NCBI GenBank assembly: GCA_016932335.1
Contig: JAFGCZ010000014.1
Coordinates: forward strand, 81,468 to 145,467
Direction of reading: 5' to 3'
DNA: 64,000 bases
Source of the DNA: Opitutales bacterium
GTDB lineage: Bacteria; Verrucomicrobiota; Verrucomicrobiia; Opitutales; Oceanipulchritudinaceae
Each line of letters starts with the position of its first letter. The stretch's first letter is position 1. The position numbers and the translations under genes are program-made. The notes beneath the pieces are model-generated. The model ran no database searches and was not told the DNA's origin. It was given only the letters and a program-made list of their open reading frames with translations. This document shows positions 43,810 through 53,102 of the stretch, piece by piece.

Positions 43810-46191
43810 TTACTCGGTCCTAAGCAAACGCAAACCGTAGATGCCTCCGGCCAGTTCCTTTACTGCGCGGAAGCGAACCGTCAATTTGTTGTCCGCAGCA
43901 GCATCAATGATCTCTGAAGGCAACGGATAGTGCTTATCGAATAACTTGTATCCATTGGATCCATCCAGTTCTTCTGTGGCAATCACGACACCGTTCACAC
44001 TGATTTCAAAGGTACGCCCGGAATCTTCTCCGCTGTAAGTTACAGAAAGCTCCATTTGCTTTGCGTAACCGCGGGTATTGAGGGTGTACTGGAAATCTTT
44101 TCCATGCCTCCAGTGGTGTCCCTTATACATACCGGTCTCGGTGTCTTTTCCGGAAAAGTTGTGCTCCACCTCGGGCTGCTGTTCACCGATAGCAACAAAA
44201 TCCAGAGTTGCGGCCTCGAGGCTGGCTTTAGCAGCCTCCTCCTCGCGTAGTTTCTCGCGGGAAGCAGACCATTCATCTCGAGTCATAGCATTCCAGTACA
44301 TCTGATAACGCTGACCATGCAGATTGTAGAATGGAACCAGAGGCAAGCCATCTTGAGTAGAAGGTTCTACGATATCCTCTAGGAGAAAGTGCAATGGCCC
44401 TGAATCCTCATCCGCAGAAATATGAGAGAGCAAATCCTCAGGCTCGGAAATGAGAACAGGAGCTTTATCCATAGGAACCAGCGAACCATGAGCAACGTGG
44501 CCCATACGACTATCGTCCGCATAAAGTCCCTCAAGATCATCTGCTCCCGCCGGATGAACGAGCACGATGGGACCATATTTGAAGGCAACCCAGGGAGAAC
44601 CATCAGGAAGTTTTTCAACACTCAGGGCCATGGGCAGTTTCACCTCAATACGGTCTCCATCCTGCCATCGGCGGGTCAATGAAACATAGGTTTGGGGATC
44701 TGAATTGATGAATTGTTTTTCCCCGTTCACCCACACTTGAAAGCCCTCGGCAGAAACCCATTGAGGATGACGAATACTAATCTTAAATGTTGCCGGTTCC
44801 TTCATCGAGAAGGTTAGGCGGGTGACCGGTTCTTCCGGGAAGGAAGTTTCCTGAATCAGGGTGCCTCCGGTAAAATCAAGTTTCGAAGGGATGAAGAGGT
44901 TAACGCGAATATCTCCCTCCTTCGGTTGTGTATAAATAAACTTCCCGTATTTTCCGGGGTTTTCCATTCCGGTGCCAACACAACACCAAAAAGCTTTCTC
45001 CGGCTGAGAATAAACCCGGTAATGCTCCGGGCGGATAGGAGTAAAATAGACATAGCCCGGATGGGTGCAATTAATCGCCGAGAGGATGTGGTTATAGAGG
45101 GCCTCTTCATAATAGTCTGCATATTCTGCGGAAGGAGATTGCTCGAAGAGCATCTCTGTGAGGTGCAGCATATTATAGGTATTACAGGTCTCCGGCCCTT
45201 CGCGCGATTCGAGCATTCCACGAAAATCTGAGGGATCGTTAAAGTGCTCTCCCACGCTATTTCCACCGAAAACAACAGAGCGCTCCTGAGTGACCGTCTT
45301 CCAAAAAAAGGCAGCCCCATCCTGCATCTGGCGGTTACCGATGAGGGCCCCGATACGCTCCATACCGATGACTTTGGGAATCTGAGTATTGGCATGCTTT
45401 CCGGTTAACTCGTCGCGCCCGGCCAGGATAGGATCGAGCACAGCGTGGTGATTAAACCGCCGGGCCAGCGCCAGGTATTTATCGTCTCCGGTAATGACAT
45501 AGAGATCGGCAAGCACCTCATTCATGGCACCGTGCTCCGAGCGCAGCATATCCTGCATCTGGGCATCGTTGAGGCCATGGGTCAGTGTATCGCACCAATC
45601 GGCCAAGCCGATAAGCATCTGCAAGGCCTGCTCCCGCCCGGCAACCTGGTAGGCATCGCGCAGCCCGGCAAAGGTTTTATGGAGGTTATACCAGGGCACC
45701 CAGGTTCCATTCAGTCCAAAACCATGAGCATCGATCTGCCCGGAAGCAACCTCTTGCCAGAGTTTACGACTACCGGGAATGCCTCCGATGTAACCATTAC
45801 CATTGGCTTTTTGGCAACGTTCGAGCTCATCAAGCATGTAATCCAAACGCCCGGCGAGAGCCCTATCGGGAGTATCGTTACCGGAGGCAATCATATCGGC
45901 CAACGCAGAAAGGTAATGCCCGGCAGTATGGCCAGCCAAGCCCTGCTCTTCCCAATTGCCGTAAACATCAGCCTTGGGAGGGAGGCCTGCTTCAACGAGA
46001 AATGGAGCCAGCAAACGATCTGGATTGAGAGCCAGCATGTATTGTTGATTCGCCTGAGCAGCAACGGTAAAAGGGCTTTCGTGAAGCCTCACCTGATTCA
46101 ACTGGAAAAGTGTTTCGCCCTGCAGGAGCGGGACAGCCAAGGGGGATACGGCAAAGCCAAGCGAGAGTATAAGGGGTATACGGGTGAACAT
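43810..46191 (-). CDS. GH127 beta-L-arabinofuranosidase (DUF1680), exported
   Basis: This is a 793-residue protein with signal peptide (cleavage near residue 25). The (alpha/alpha)6 domain carries the zinc-thiolate catalytic set of GH127: Glu315 in VGEHFNDP, Cys336 in ETCNTYNML, and Cys403-Cys404 in FWCCVGTGMENPGKYG. Spacing agrees with the Bifidobacterium enzyme HypBA1. GLAGHTAGHYLSAL and IDAHGFGLNGTWVPWYNLHK are further family motifs. About 190 C-terminal residues form extra beta-domains (HNFSGKDTETGMYKGHHWR). It should remove L-arabinofuranose from glycans or plant/algal glycoproteins in the periplasm. It is a single-gene unit, divergent from the nucleoside transporter. Confidence 0.9.
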   Translation of the reverse strand: MFTRIPLILSLGFAVSPLAVPLLQGETLFQLNQVRLHESPFTVAAQANQQYMLALNPDRLLAPFLVEAGLPPKADVYGNWEEQGLAGHTAGHYLSALADMIASGNDTPDRALAGRLDYMLDELERCQKANGNGYIGGIPGSRKLWQEVASGQIDAHGFGLNGTWVPWYNLHKTFAGLRDAYQVAGREQALQMLIGLADWCDTLTHGLNDAQMQDMLRSEHGAMNEVLADLYVITGDDKYLALARRFNHHAVLDPILAGRDELTGKHANTQIPKVIGMERIGALIGNRQMQDGAAFFWKTVTQERSVVFGGNSVGEHFNDPSDFRGMLESREGPETCNTYNMLHLTEMLFEQSPSAEYADYYEEALYNHILSAINCTHPGYVYFTPIRPEHYRVYSQPEKAFWCCVGTGMENPGKYGKFIYTQPKEGDIRVNLFIPSKLDFTGGTLIQETSFPEEPVTRLTFSMKEPATFKISIRHPQWVSAEGFQVWVNGEKQFINSDPQTYVSLTRRWQDGDRIEVKLPMALSVEKLPDGSPWVAFKYGPIVLVHPAGADDLEGLYADDSRMGHVAHGSLVPMDKAPVLISEPEDLLSHISADEDSGPLHFLLEDIVEPSTQDGLPLVPFYNLHGQRYQMYWNAMTRDEWSASREKLREEEAAKASLEAATLDFVAIGEQQPEVEHNFSGKDTETGMYKGHHWRHGKDFQYTLNTRGYAKQMELSVTYSGEDSGRTFEISVNGVVIATEELDGSNGYKLFDKHYPLPSEIIDAAADNKLTVRFRAVKELAGGIYGLRLLRTE

Positions 46192-46366
46192 ACTTAATAT
46201 CTATTAAGGCTTATCCGGGAAAGCAATCATTAGTCATTCTTCACGGAGCAATTCGAGGCTTTCTATGTAAAAAAACCAAAACATTCTATTCTGCACTCGC
46301 CGCATGGAATAAAATCCTTTTACAGGGGTATAGCCCACGTGTGTATAAGGATACTATTTATTTACT

Positions 46367-47605
46367 ATGAGTTATTTAATGAGTCTTGTCGGGATGGGAG
46401 TACTCCTCGCCGTCGCATTCGCTCTTTCCAACAACCGTAAAGCAATCAACTACCGAACAGTCGGCGGGGCCTTTGCCATTCAATTTTCCTTTGGAGCCTT
46501 TGTTCTTTATGTCCCCTGGGGGAAAGATCTGTTGAAAGGAGCCTCAGACGGGGTAACCGCAGTCATCAACTACGGAATGGACGGCTCGCAATTTCTCTTT
46601 GGAACACTGGCCAGCGACAAAAGTTTTGGGGCAATGCTGGCATTCGTCATTCTGCCGACACTGATCTTCTTCTCATCGTTGATTTCCGTGCTCTACCACT
46701 GGGGCATCATGCAATGGGTGATCCGCATTCTGGGGGGAGCGTTGAGCAAAGCATTGGGCACCTCCCGGGCGGAATCCATGTCGGCCGCGGCCAATATCTT
46801 TGTGGGGTTGACGGAAGCCCCGCTGGTGGTGAAACCGTTTCTGTCGAAAATGACGGAATCGGAACTCTTTGCCGTAATGTGCGGCGGTCTGGCATCTATT
46901 GCCGGAGGTGTTTTGGCGGGGTATGCCTCGATGGGGGTTCCGGTAAACTATCTGGTGGCCGCATCGTTTATGGCGGCTCCCGGAGGGATGCTGTTTGCCA
47001 AGATCCTGCGGCCGGAAACAGCAACACCGGACAACAGCATACCACAGATAGAGGAAATCCACGGAGAGCTTCCTGAAAACTTGATTGATGCCGCCGCCAC
47101 CGGAGCCGGATTCGGATTAAAACTGGCGCTCAATGTCGCCGCCATGCTCATTGCATTTATCAGCCTGATCGCGCTGTTGAACGGTTTGCTGGGAGAGGCC
47201 GGTGCCCTTTGCGGGCATGACAATCTGACGCTTCAGCAACTACTGGGTTGGGTAATCTCTCCGGTAGCCTTTCTATTGGGAGTTCCTTGGAGTGAGGCAC
47301 ATATTGCCGGGGCCTTGATCGGTGAAAAAATCATTGCTACCGAATTTGTTGCGTATGCCCATTTCGTTGAATATATGGGAGATTCCTCTTCGATTGTATT
47401 AAGTGAAAAAACCAAGGGTATTATAACCTTTGCCCTGTGTGGATTTGCCAATATCGCCTCGATTGCCATTCTCGTGGGCGGACTCGGGGGACTGGCGCCG
47501 TCGCGCCGCAAGGACATCGCACGCTTGGGGGTACTGGCAATGATTGCCGGAACACTATCCAATCTGATGTCGGCTACGATTGCCGGTTTTTTCCTCTCAT
47601 TCTAA
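46367..47605 (+). CDS. CNT-family nucleoside transporter (NupC-like)
   Basis: This is a 412-residue inner-membrane protein of the concentrative nucleoside transporter family. RTVGGAFAIQFSFGAFVLYVPWGK, the gate domain near GTSRAESMSAAANIFVGLTEAPLVV and FALCGFANIASIAILVGGLGG are standard family blocks with the conserved nucleoside- and Na+-binding motifs. It imports nucleosides with Na+ or H+. The LytTR regulator gene follows on the same strand about 100 bp later. Confidence 0.93.
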   Translation: MSYLMSLVGMGVLLAVAFALSNNRKAINYRTVGGAFAIQFSFGAFVLYVPWGKDLLKGASDGVTAVINYGMDGSQFLFGTLASDKSFGAMLAFVILPTLIFFSSLISVLYHWGIMQWVIRILGGALSKALGTSRAESMSAAANIFVGLTEAPLVVKPFLSKMTESELFAVMCGGLASIAGGVLAGYASMGVPVNYLVAASFMAAPGGMLFAKILRPETATPDNSIPQIEEIHGELPENLIDAAATGAGFGLKLALNVAAMLIAFISLIALLNGLLGEAGALCGHDNLTLQQLLGWVISPVAFLLGVPWSEAHIAGALIGEKIIATEFVAYAHFVEYMGDSSSIVLSEKTKGIITFALCGFANIASIAILVGGLGGLAPSRRKDIARLGVLAMIAGTLSNLMSATIAGFFLSF

Positions 47606-47708
47606 AGCGGCAATACGGGCCGCGACGAAAGATTCGTTGATCTTTAGCACAGGTGCGTTTACGAAACAGAGGATGGGCCACAGCACGATCATAGGAGAAA
47701 CACTCCGC

Positions 47709-48548
47709 ATGAAATATCCGCGGCAGCGTTCGCCGAAGGAGATCCTCGGTTATTCGCTGAAAATAGGACTCTTTGTGGCTGCCTTTCTGGTGCTCTACAA
47801 ACCCTTTGGATTGAATGAGCTGACGGGGAAATACCGCAATCTGATCATCGCCGGCTATGGTCTGCCCTGTATGCTGCCCATGGTTGCCCAGGGATTCAGC
47901 AAACAGTGGCTCCTCAATCGTTTTAGTTTTACGGAACGCTGGACGGTTGGGCACGAATTGCTCCTGACCTTACCCATGCTGCTGCTGATCGGCCTTTGCA
48001 ACAGCATCTACACCATTCTCGTTTCGCGCACGGCTTTTTCCGGCGGAGTTATTCTGCAAATGGAACTCTATACGGTACTCATTGGAATCTTTCCCTGTTC
48101 CGGAGTGATTGCACTGGAAATGATCCGACAGGGAAGAATGAACCAGACACTGGCCCGGGGAATGAATGAGCGCATAGAAGAGCATTCCGATGTTGCTGCT
48201 GAGAGTGGCCGCCCGCTTCTGCTGCAGTCGGAAAGCGAAAGTGATGCGCTGAAAACCACCGAAGAAGAGCTCTGTTTCATCAAAGCCGGGGGCAATTACA
48301 TTGAGGTTACACACTGCCGGGAGTGCACAAAACCTGAGACAACACTGCTGCGGCTTCCACTGAAAGAAGCGGAGCAAAGCCTGCTGGAGCAAGGCATCAC
48401 GATGGCCCGCTGCCACCGGTCTTATCTGGTCAATGCAAAACGCATTGCCCGAGTGCAGGGCAATGCCCAGGGTCTGATTCTTCACCTGGACCGCGGAGAG
48501 TTGACCGTGCCTGTTTCCCGCTCTTTCGTGAGCGATTTCCGCAAATAA
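47709..48548 (+). CDS. Membrane-bound LytTR transcriptional regulator
   Basis: This is a 279-residue protein: four hydrophobic helices in residues about 10-145, then a LytTR DNA-binding domain at about 180-279 (LCFIKAGGNYIEVTH, MARCHRSYLVNAKRIARVQG). I place the start at ATG 47709 after GGAG; upstream in-frame codons overlap the transporter gene and lack features. Membrane LytTR proteins regulate without a receiver domain. It may control the neighbouring nucleoside transporter or the downstream membrane cluster. Signal and targets are unknown. Confidence 0.8.
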   Translation: MKYPRQRSPKEILGYSLKIGLFVAAFLVLYKPFGLNELTGKYRNLIIAGYGLPCMLPMVAQGFSKQWLLNRFSFTERWTVGHELLLTLPMLLLIGLCNSIYTILVSRTAFSGGVILQMELYTVLIGIFPCSGVIALEMIRQGRMNQTLARGMNERIEEHSDVAAESGRPLLLQSESESDALKTTEEELCFIKAGGNYIEVTHCRECTKPETTLLRLPLKEAEQSLLEQGITMARCHRSYLVNAKRIARVQGNAQGLILHLDRGELTVPVSRSFVSDFRK

Positions 48549-48689
48549 GTCAGGGGGCTACATTGCCATTCGTCCCTGCAACGTGCATTTGAGCCCGGCA
48601 AAGGGAGACTGGTTGTATTTCGTCACATCCGCGTGCACTCCGTACCGACGGGCTGTAAATGCAAAAAAGGATGAGGCAAGATAGGCCTC

Positions 48690-49340
48690 ATGATACTTGC
48701 AGAAACATTTCTGGTGGGGCTGGGAGCCGGAGGCGGATGTCTGGCCCACTGCGGACCCGCCCTGCTGCCGATACTCCTATGCGGAGAGTCCCGCCGATGG
48801 CGTCTGGCATTGATTTTTACTGGAACACGGCTACTGACCTACAGCCTTCTGGCCACCGCCATTTATCTCTCGGGAAATCTCCTGCAGATACACACCTTAC
48901 TCAGAGCCCCATCCACGGGAGGCATTCTTCTAGTACTGTTAAGTGTGCTGTTGGCGCGATATGGCTTAACCCTGCGGGAGGATTCCTGCGAAAGCAAAAA
49001 TTGCGGATCAGGACATCCCGGCGAAAGTTTCCGGCGTTTTCGCAGCGGAGGCAAACGCTACGCCGTAAGATCCGGCATATTGAGCGCCACGGGGCTTTGC
49101 CCACCCATGTTTGCATTTGTAGTGGAAGCACTTCGCAGCGGCAGTGCGGCCCACGCCATGGAAGCAATGGGAGGCTTCTTTCTGGGAACAAGTATCGCCC
49201 TGTTGCCTCTATTTGCGCTGGGAGCAGTCTGCCGCGGGCAAGCCGCGAGAAATGCAGGAATGCTTTTCAGCCTCCTGGCGGCGGCAATGTATTTCATTCA
49301 AGGAACCAGCCTCATTCTCAAAGGAGTTTTTTATGTGTAA
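48690..49340 (+). CDS. TauE/SafE- or DsbD-like membrane protein
   Basis: This is a 216-residue inner-membrane protein with about six helices. The opening LVGLGAGGGCLAHCGPALLPIL, with two Cys close to Gly and Pro residues in the first helix, and SGILSATGLCPPMFAF are typical of the group of short TauE/SafE-like proteins related to the DsbD/CcdA transmembrane domain. Such proteins may carry electrons or metals and often accompany cytochrome oxidase assembly genes. It overlaps the following Fe-S protein gene by eight bases, so they are translationally coupled. Confidence 0.72.
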   Translation: MILAETFLVGLGAGGGCLAHCGPALLPILLCGESRRWRLALIFTGTRLLTYSLLATAIYLSGNLLQIHTLLRAPSTGGILLVLLSVLLARYGLTLREDSCESKNCGSGHPGESFRRFRSGGKRYAVRSGILSATGLCPPMFAFVVEALRSGSAAHAMEAMGGFFLGTSIALLPLFALGAVCRGQAARNAGMLFSLLAAAMYFIQGTSLILKGVFYV

Positions 49341-50508
49341 GCAAACAAAGCCCGTTCGCCGGCCATTTGGGCGAATAACAACGCCCCTGCTGGCGCTGCC
49401 TATGGCACTTCTGCTGGCGGTCTTGTTGAGCCAGGGAGATCCGGCGTGCTTTATGGAACCGGACCGCAAATTTGCCTATGCGGCAGTATGGATACTGGAT
49501 ATGTGGCTGTTTTACAAAATGCTGCGTACCGGAAAAACAGACCGCTACCGCGCGGTGCTGTTTATAGCCTTTGCCTTGGCGCTGTCGGTTACCTTTATTT
49601 CCAGAATGTTTGAGGCCAGAGGGGCGATGACCTTCAACCATGCGGATTTACTGCAATGCGAGGTGCCCTTCTGCCACATAGTGACGACGATGATCCTGAT
49701 CCCGGCGGCACTATCGGATTCGATCATTTTCCCCGGTAGAATTGAAGGCGGATTTGCAGATATTTCCAGCATGCTGGTCATCGTCTTCGGAGCACTCCTC
49801 ATCATGGGTCGCGGGTTTTGTTCCTGGGGCTGTTTCTACGGAGGTTGGGACGATGCATTCTCTCGCTTAAGCAAGCGAAAGCGGTGGAAAAATCCCCCGG
49901 CATCGCTCCGTTGGGGGGGCTTTGCCCTGCTTCTGCTGGTCGCGGTGACCTCTGCATCGATGCTCAGTCCGACCTACTGCGACTGGATCTGCCCTTTCAA
50001 GGCTGTGACCGAATACGAGGCAGTGGAATCTGTGGAAGCGGGACTCAAGGCCATCATCTTTATCTCTCTGTTTCTGGTCCTGGTCATTGTATTGCCGATC
50101 GTTACCCAAAAGCGCACTCAATGCGCCTGGTTTTGCCCGATGGGGGCCTTTTGCAGCAGTACCGGTAAAGTATTAAGCCCCTATCAGGTGCGCATTCGAA
50201 CAGACACCTGCCTAAAGTGCGGTAAATGCATCCGCGTTTGTCCGATGGGAGCGCTGGATAAAGATTCTTTGGAAACAGGAAAAGCCACGATGGGCTGCAG
50301 CCTCTGCGGAAAGTGTGTGGATGTCTGCCCCAACGGCAGCATTTCCTACCATGTGCGCTATTCCGGAAAAGCAAACAAGCCGACACTTTCCAGACTTCTA
50401 TTTCTCTACAGCGGATTTCTTTTTCTAGCCGTTTTTTCGGGAGGGAGCCTGCAACAGTTTATTCTGCTGTTACTGCGCGGCGTCGCCCGGCTGACCATTC
50501 AATCATGA
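49333..50508 (+). CDS. Polytopic 4Fe-4S membrane protein (NapH/CcoG-like)
   Basis: This is a 391-residue membrane protein. I choose ATG 49333, preceded by AAGGAG at 49321-49326. Membrane helices alternate with Cys motifs: GFCSWGCFYGG, YCDWICPFKA, CAWFCPMGAFC, then two ferredoxin-type 4Fe-4S sites, CLKCGKCIRVCP and CSLCGKCVDVCP. This is the NapH/CcoG/RdxA pattern for quinol-linked electron transfer. No nap, nos or cco structural genes are nearby, so the partner is unknown. It overlaps its neighbours on both sides within a four-gene cluster. Confidence 0.85.
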   Translation: MCKQTKPVRRPFGRITTPLLALPMALLLAVLLSQGDPACFMEPDRKFAYAAVWILDMWLFYKMLRTGKTDRYRAVLFIAFALALSVTFISRMFEARGAMTFNHADLLQCEVPFCHIVTTMILIPAALSDSIIFPGRIEGGFADISSMLVIVFGALLIMGRGFCSWGCFYGGWDDAFSRLSKRKRWKNPPASLRWGGFALLLLVAVTSASMLSPTYCDWICPFKAVTEYEAVESVEAGLKAIIFISLFLVLVIVLPIVTQKRTQCAWFCPMGAFCSSTGKVLSPYQVRIRTDTCLKCGKCIRVCPMGALDKDSLETGKATMGCSLCGKCVDVCPNGSISYHVRYSGKANKPTLSRLLFLYSGFLFLAVFSGGSLQQFILLLLRGVARLTIQS

Positions 50509-50993
50509 AAACAAAACCATCTCTACAGACGGCCATAGCCATTCCCGCCTACCTTTGGGCCATAGGAGCATGCTTGTGCACTCCGATTCTTTTTCTGGGT
50601 TTGGGAAGTTTTGCCCACAACGCGGCGGGCCTGCCATTCATGCAAATACACCCACGCTACAGCGGTGGAACGATTCTTCGGGAAGAGACCGTTGGGGGTG
50701 TCGTCAGGCGCATTTATGAGCCGGTTTTTAAAGGCCTCATCAAAGAGCGAAATACGGGAATACAGCAGGTGGATCTAGTGACCCCTAGTCCCCACCCCGC
50801 GGAGCAGGCCATTGATCTGGATGCAGACGGCAGGATCGACCTGAAAATCCGCATAGCGGAAACGGGACAGCCTGAAGTGATTCCCCTCTCTGAGAATATC
50901 ACCGGTCTACAGGTTTGGGCCAAAACCGAAGAAGGTTGGATCATCAGAATTCAAATAGAGAAGACCTCATTTACCAAAACACCTGAACATTAA
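50505..50993 (+). CDS. Unrecognised membrane-anchored protein with a Ca-loop-like motif
   Basis: This is a 162-residue protein with one N-terminal membrane helix (AYLWAIGACLCTPILFLGLG) and a soluble domain. Its start ATG overlaps the TGA of the Fe-S protein gene. DLDADGRIDLKI has the Asp-x-Asp-x-Asp-Gly spacing of EF-hand or dockerin calcium loops. A stretch PVFKGLIKERNTGIQQVDL precedes it. I recognise no family. Tight coupling to the Fe-S gene suggests that it is an accessory subunit of the same complex. Confidence 0.65.
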   Translation: MKTKPSLQTAIAIPAYLWAIGACLCTPILFLGLGSFAHNAAGLPFMQIHPRYSGGTILREETVGGVVRRIYEPVFKGLIKERNTGIQQVDLVTPSPHPAEQAIDLDADGRIDLKIRIAETGQPEVIPLSENITGLQVWAKTEEGWIIRIQIEKTSFTKTPEH

Positions 50994-51010
50994 CCTGAAA
51001 AGAAGCCAAA

Positions 51011-51433
51011 ATGAAACTAGCCATCTATCTCTACACCGCAGTCTTGAGTATCTGCCCCCTGTTGCAGGCAGAACCCACCGCAAATCTGAAGGTACACCTA
51101 AAGGGCCTTTCATCCAAAGGAGGTGTTATTTTACTGGGGCTCTACCACGATGAAACCACTTGGCTGGAAAAGCCTGCGCGGGGAAGCAAGAGTGACGCCC
51201 GAGGAACAGAGAGCACTGTGGAACTGAAAGGATTGGAACCTGGGACTTATGCCATATCGGTGTATCAGGACATCAACAGCGATGGAGTCTTGAACTGCAC
51301 CTTTTTTGGAATGCCCAAAGAACCATATGCCTTTTCCAACAATGCCGCAGGAACATTTGGTCCCGCATCGTGGGAGAAAGTCTCGTTCTTGCTGAAAGAA
51401 GGCGATAACGAAATCCGCATAGATTTGGATTAA
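51011..51433 (+). CDS. DUF2141 exported protein
   Basis: This is a 140-residue exported protein with a signal peptide ending near LLQAEP (about residue 19). The DUF2141 pattern is clear: LKVHLKGLSSKGGVILLGLY, GLEPGTYAISVYQDINSDG and FGMPKEPYAFSNNAAG. It is a predicted transthyretin-like beta-sandwich in the periplasm with a calcium-loop-like DINSDG. Function of the family is unknown. It closes the four-gene cluster and is followed by a terminator. Confidence 0.88.
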   Translation: MKLAIYLYTAVLSICPLLQAEPTANLKVHLKGLSSKGGVILLGLYHDETTWLEKPARGSKSDARGTESTVELKGLEPGTYAISVYQDINSDGVLNCTFFGMPKEPYAFSNNAAGTFGPASWEKVSFLLKEGDNEIRIDLD

Positions 51434-51453
51434 CTAACCAACTCAGAGACAAA

Positions 51454-51486
51454 AAAGGCTCATCCCCAACATTGGGATGAGCCTTT
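51454..51486 (+). terminator. Bidirectional terminator after DUF2141
   Basis: A perfect 13-bp stem (AAAGGCTCATCCC) has a loop of seven and A/T flanks on both sides. It lies between the convergent DUF2141 and OYE genes and can serve both. Confidence 0.85.
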
Positions 51487-51506
51487 GCATACATCAAAGA
51501 CAAGCT

Positions 51507-52598
51507 TCAGCGGTAGCGCGAAAGCCAATGAGAGTAAGGATGGGGCAATACACTTGCCGCATTCTCCTCTTTTAACTCGCTTGCCGCATAAAACGGCCAA
51601 TGCGGATTCTGCAGATGGGCACGCCCCACCATAACCAGATCCATCTGCTCTTTAGCCAAAGCACCTTCGGCCAGTGCCGGTGTGCCAAAGCCCCAGGCAG
51701 AAGCTACGGGCAGGCCCGTCTCGCGGCGCACACGTTGAGACACAGGGCCCATAAAAGCAGCTCCCCAGGGAATGTTGGCCTGCGGGGTGGAAAAGCCCAT
51801 GCTGACACTTAGAAAGTCCAAGCCATGCTCCTTAAAGCTGCGGGAAAGGTCGATGGCTTCGGCAAGCGTTTCCTCGTCGCGCCCATCAAACTCAATGACC
51901 CCGAAACGGGCCGTCAAGGGGAGGTGTTCCGGCCATACATGGCGCACCGCATCCAGGGATTCCAGAAGAAAGCGGCCTCGTCCCCGGGAATCTCCACCGT
52001 ATTGATCTGTGCGCTGATTGGCATGAACGGAGAAAAAGCTTTGGGCGAGATAGCCGTGGGCAAAGTGAAGTTCGAGCCACTCAAACCCGGCCTGCAGAGC
52101 ACGTTTTGCGGCAGCGGCAAAATCGGCTTGAGCCCGGGAAATATCCTCGAGTGTCATTTCCCGGGGAACGCGGGTAAGGTTTGCCCCAAAAGCAACAGGA
52201 GAGGGCGAAAGAGTCGTCCAATAGCGCGGATCTCCCTCGGAAATGTGGTTATCGCCCTCCCAGGGACGGTTGGCATTGGCCTTACGCCCGGCATGGGCAA
52301 TCTGGATGCCGGGAACCGCACCGGCTGCTTTAATGCCGGCTGCGATCTTAGCCAACCCCTCGATGTGATCATCGTTCCAAATCCCCAGGCAAGCGGGTGA
52401 TATGCGCCCCTCGGGCGAAACGGCAGTGGCTTCGACAATAACCAGACCGGCCCCACCCCGTGCCAGGCTGCTGTAATGTACGGTATGCCAGTCATTGGTA
52501 TAGCCGTCGACAGACGAATATTGGCACATAGGAGGAATGGCTATGCGGTTACGGAGAGTTACGCCCTTGAGTTGAAAGTCGGTAAAAAGATGTGACAT
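51507..52598 (-). CDS. Old-yellow-enzyme family NADH:flavin oxidoreductase (YqjM-like)
   Basis: This is a 363-residue FMN-dependent ene-reductase. RNRIAIPPMCQYSS near the start carries Cys25 and Tyr27, the redox-sensing Cys/Tyr pair of the YqjM (thermophilic-like) subgroup. LHFAHGYLAQSFFSVHANQRTDQYGG holds the catalytic region and FMN contacts. It reduces activated C=C bonds with NAD(P)H and is often linked to electrophile or oxidative stress. It is a single-gene unit on the minus strand. Confidence 0.92.
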   Translation of the reverse strand: MSHLFTDFQLKGVTLRNRIAIPPMCQYSSVDGYTNDWHTVHYSSLARGGAGLVIVEATAVSPEGRISPACLGIWNDDHIEGLAKIAAGIKAAGAVPGIQIAHAGRKANANRPWEGDNHISEGDPRYWTTLSPSPVAFGANLTRVPREMTLEDISRAQADFAAAAKRALQAGFEWLELHFAHGYLAQSFFSVHANQRTDQYGGDSRGRGRFLLESLDAVRHVWPEHLPLTARFGVIEFDGRDEETLAEAIDLSRSFKEHGLDFLSVSMGFSTPQANIPWGAAFMGPVSQRVRRETGLPVASAWGFGTPALAEGALAKEQMDLVMVGRAHLQNPHWPFYAASELKEENAASVLPHPYSHWLSRYR

Positions 52599-52696
52599 AT
52601 GGTTTGTGTGGTTAGGTGTTGCAGCAGTAAAGGCCTTCTCCGCGATTTTTCAAACAGCAGAAACACATTCATTTCCAGAGATATATTTATTCTGAT

Positions 52697-52716
52697 TGAG
52701 TGATTTGACTTACTCA
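52697..52716. promoter_or_regulatory. Inverted repeat in the divergent OYE/unknown operon region
   Basis: TGAGTGA and TTACTCA (one mismatch) flank TTTGAC, with TTGACT resembling a -35 box at 52704. It sits between the OYE gene start (52598) and the operon at 52854, and could be an operator for either. Confidence 0.4.
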
Positions 52717-52853
52717 CTTTTCGATACTCTTTTATGAAGTGGTGTCACAACATCCTTCATCAGAGCTGCAGCCCATAATTACCTACAGAGAATGATTCAT
52801 TCCATACAATCGTCTCCCTAAAGCACACGAAAACCATTTTTAAAGAACGCCAT

Positions 52854-53102
52854 ATGCCGTTACCCAACATAAATCACCCGATATGGAAAGAGCTAATTAC
52901 AAAAAGACCGGAGCATCAATTTGATTTTTTTGCGTTCAAACTGATTCTGTCGCGTTTAAATATGGAATACGAAAAAAATCCCTCCCCACAGGCCATTGAA
53001 ACCTATGCACGCGAGTTAAAGGCTTTTCTCGAAAAAAATGCCAATCTGCCGAAGCTGCAGAACGATGTGAGAAAACTATTTGGAAACGGAGCAATGGTAT
53101 GA
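52854..53102 (+). CDS. Small protein of unknown function, first of a two-gene operon
   Basis: This is an 82-residue protein with no signal peptide, membrane helix or Cys. It looks largely helical (FAFKLILSRLNMEYEKN, ETYARELKAFLEKNANL) and basic. I recognise no family. The last codons overlap the start of the next gene (ATGA at 53099-53102), indicating translational coupling, so the two products probably act together. Confidence 0.75.
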   Translation: MPLPNINHPIWKELITKRPEHQFDFFAFKLILSRLNMEYEKNPSPQAIETYARELKAFLEKNANLPKLQNDVRKLFGNGAMV

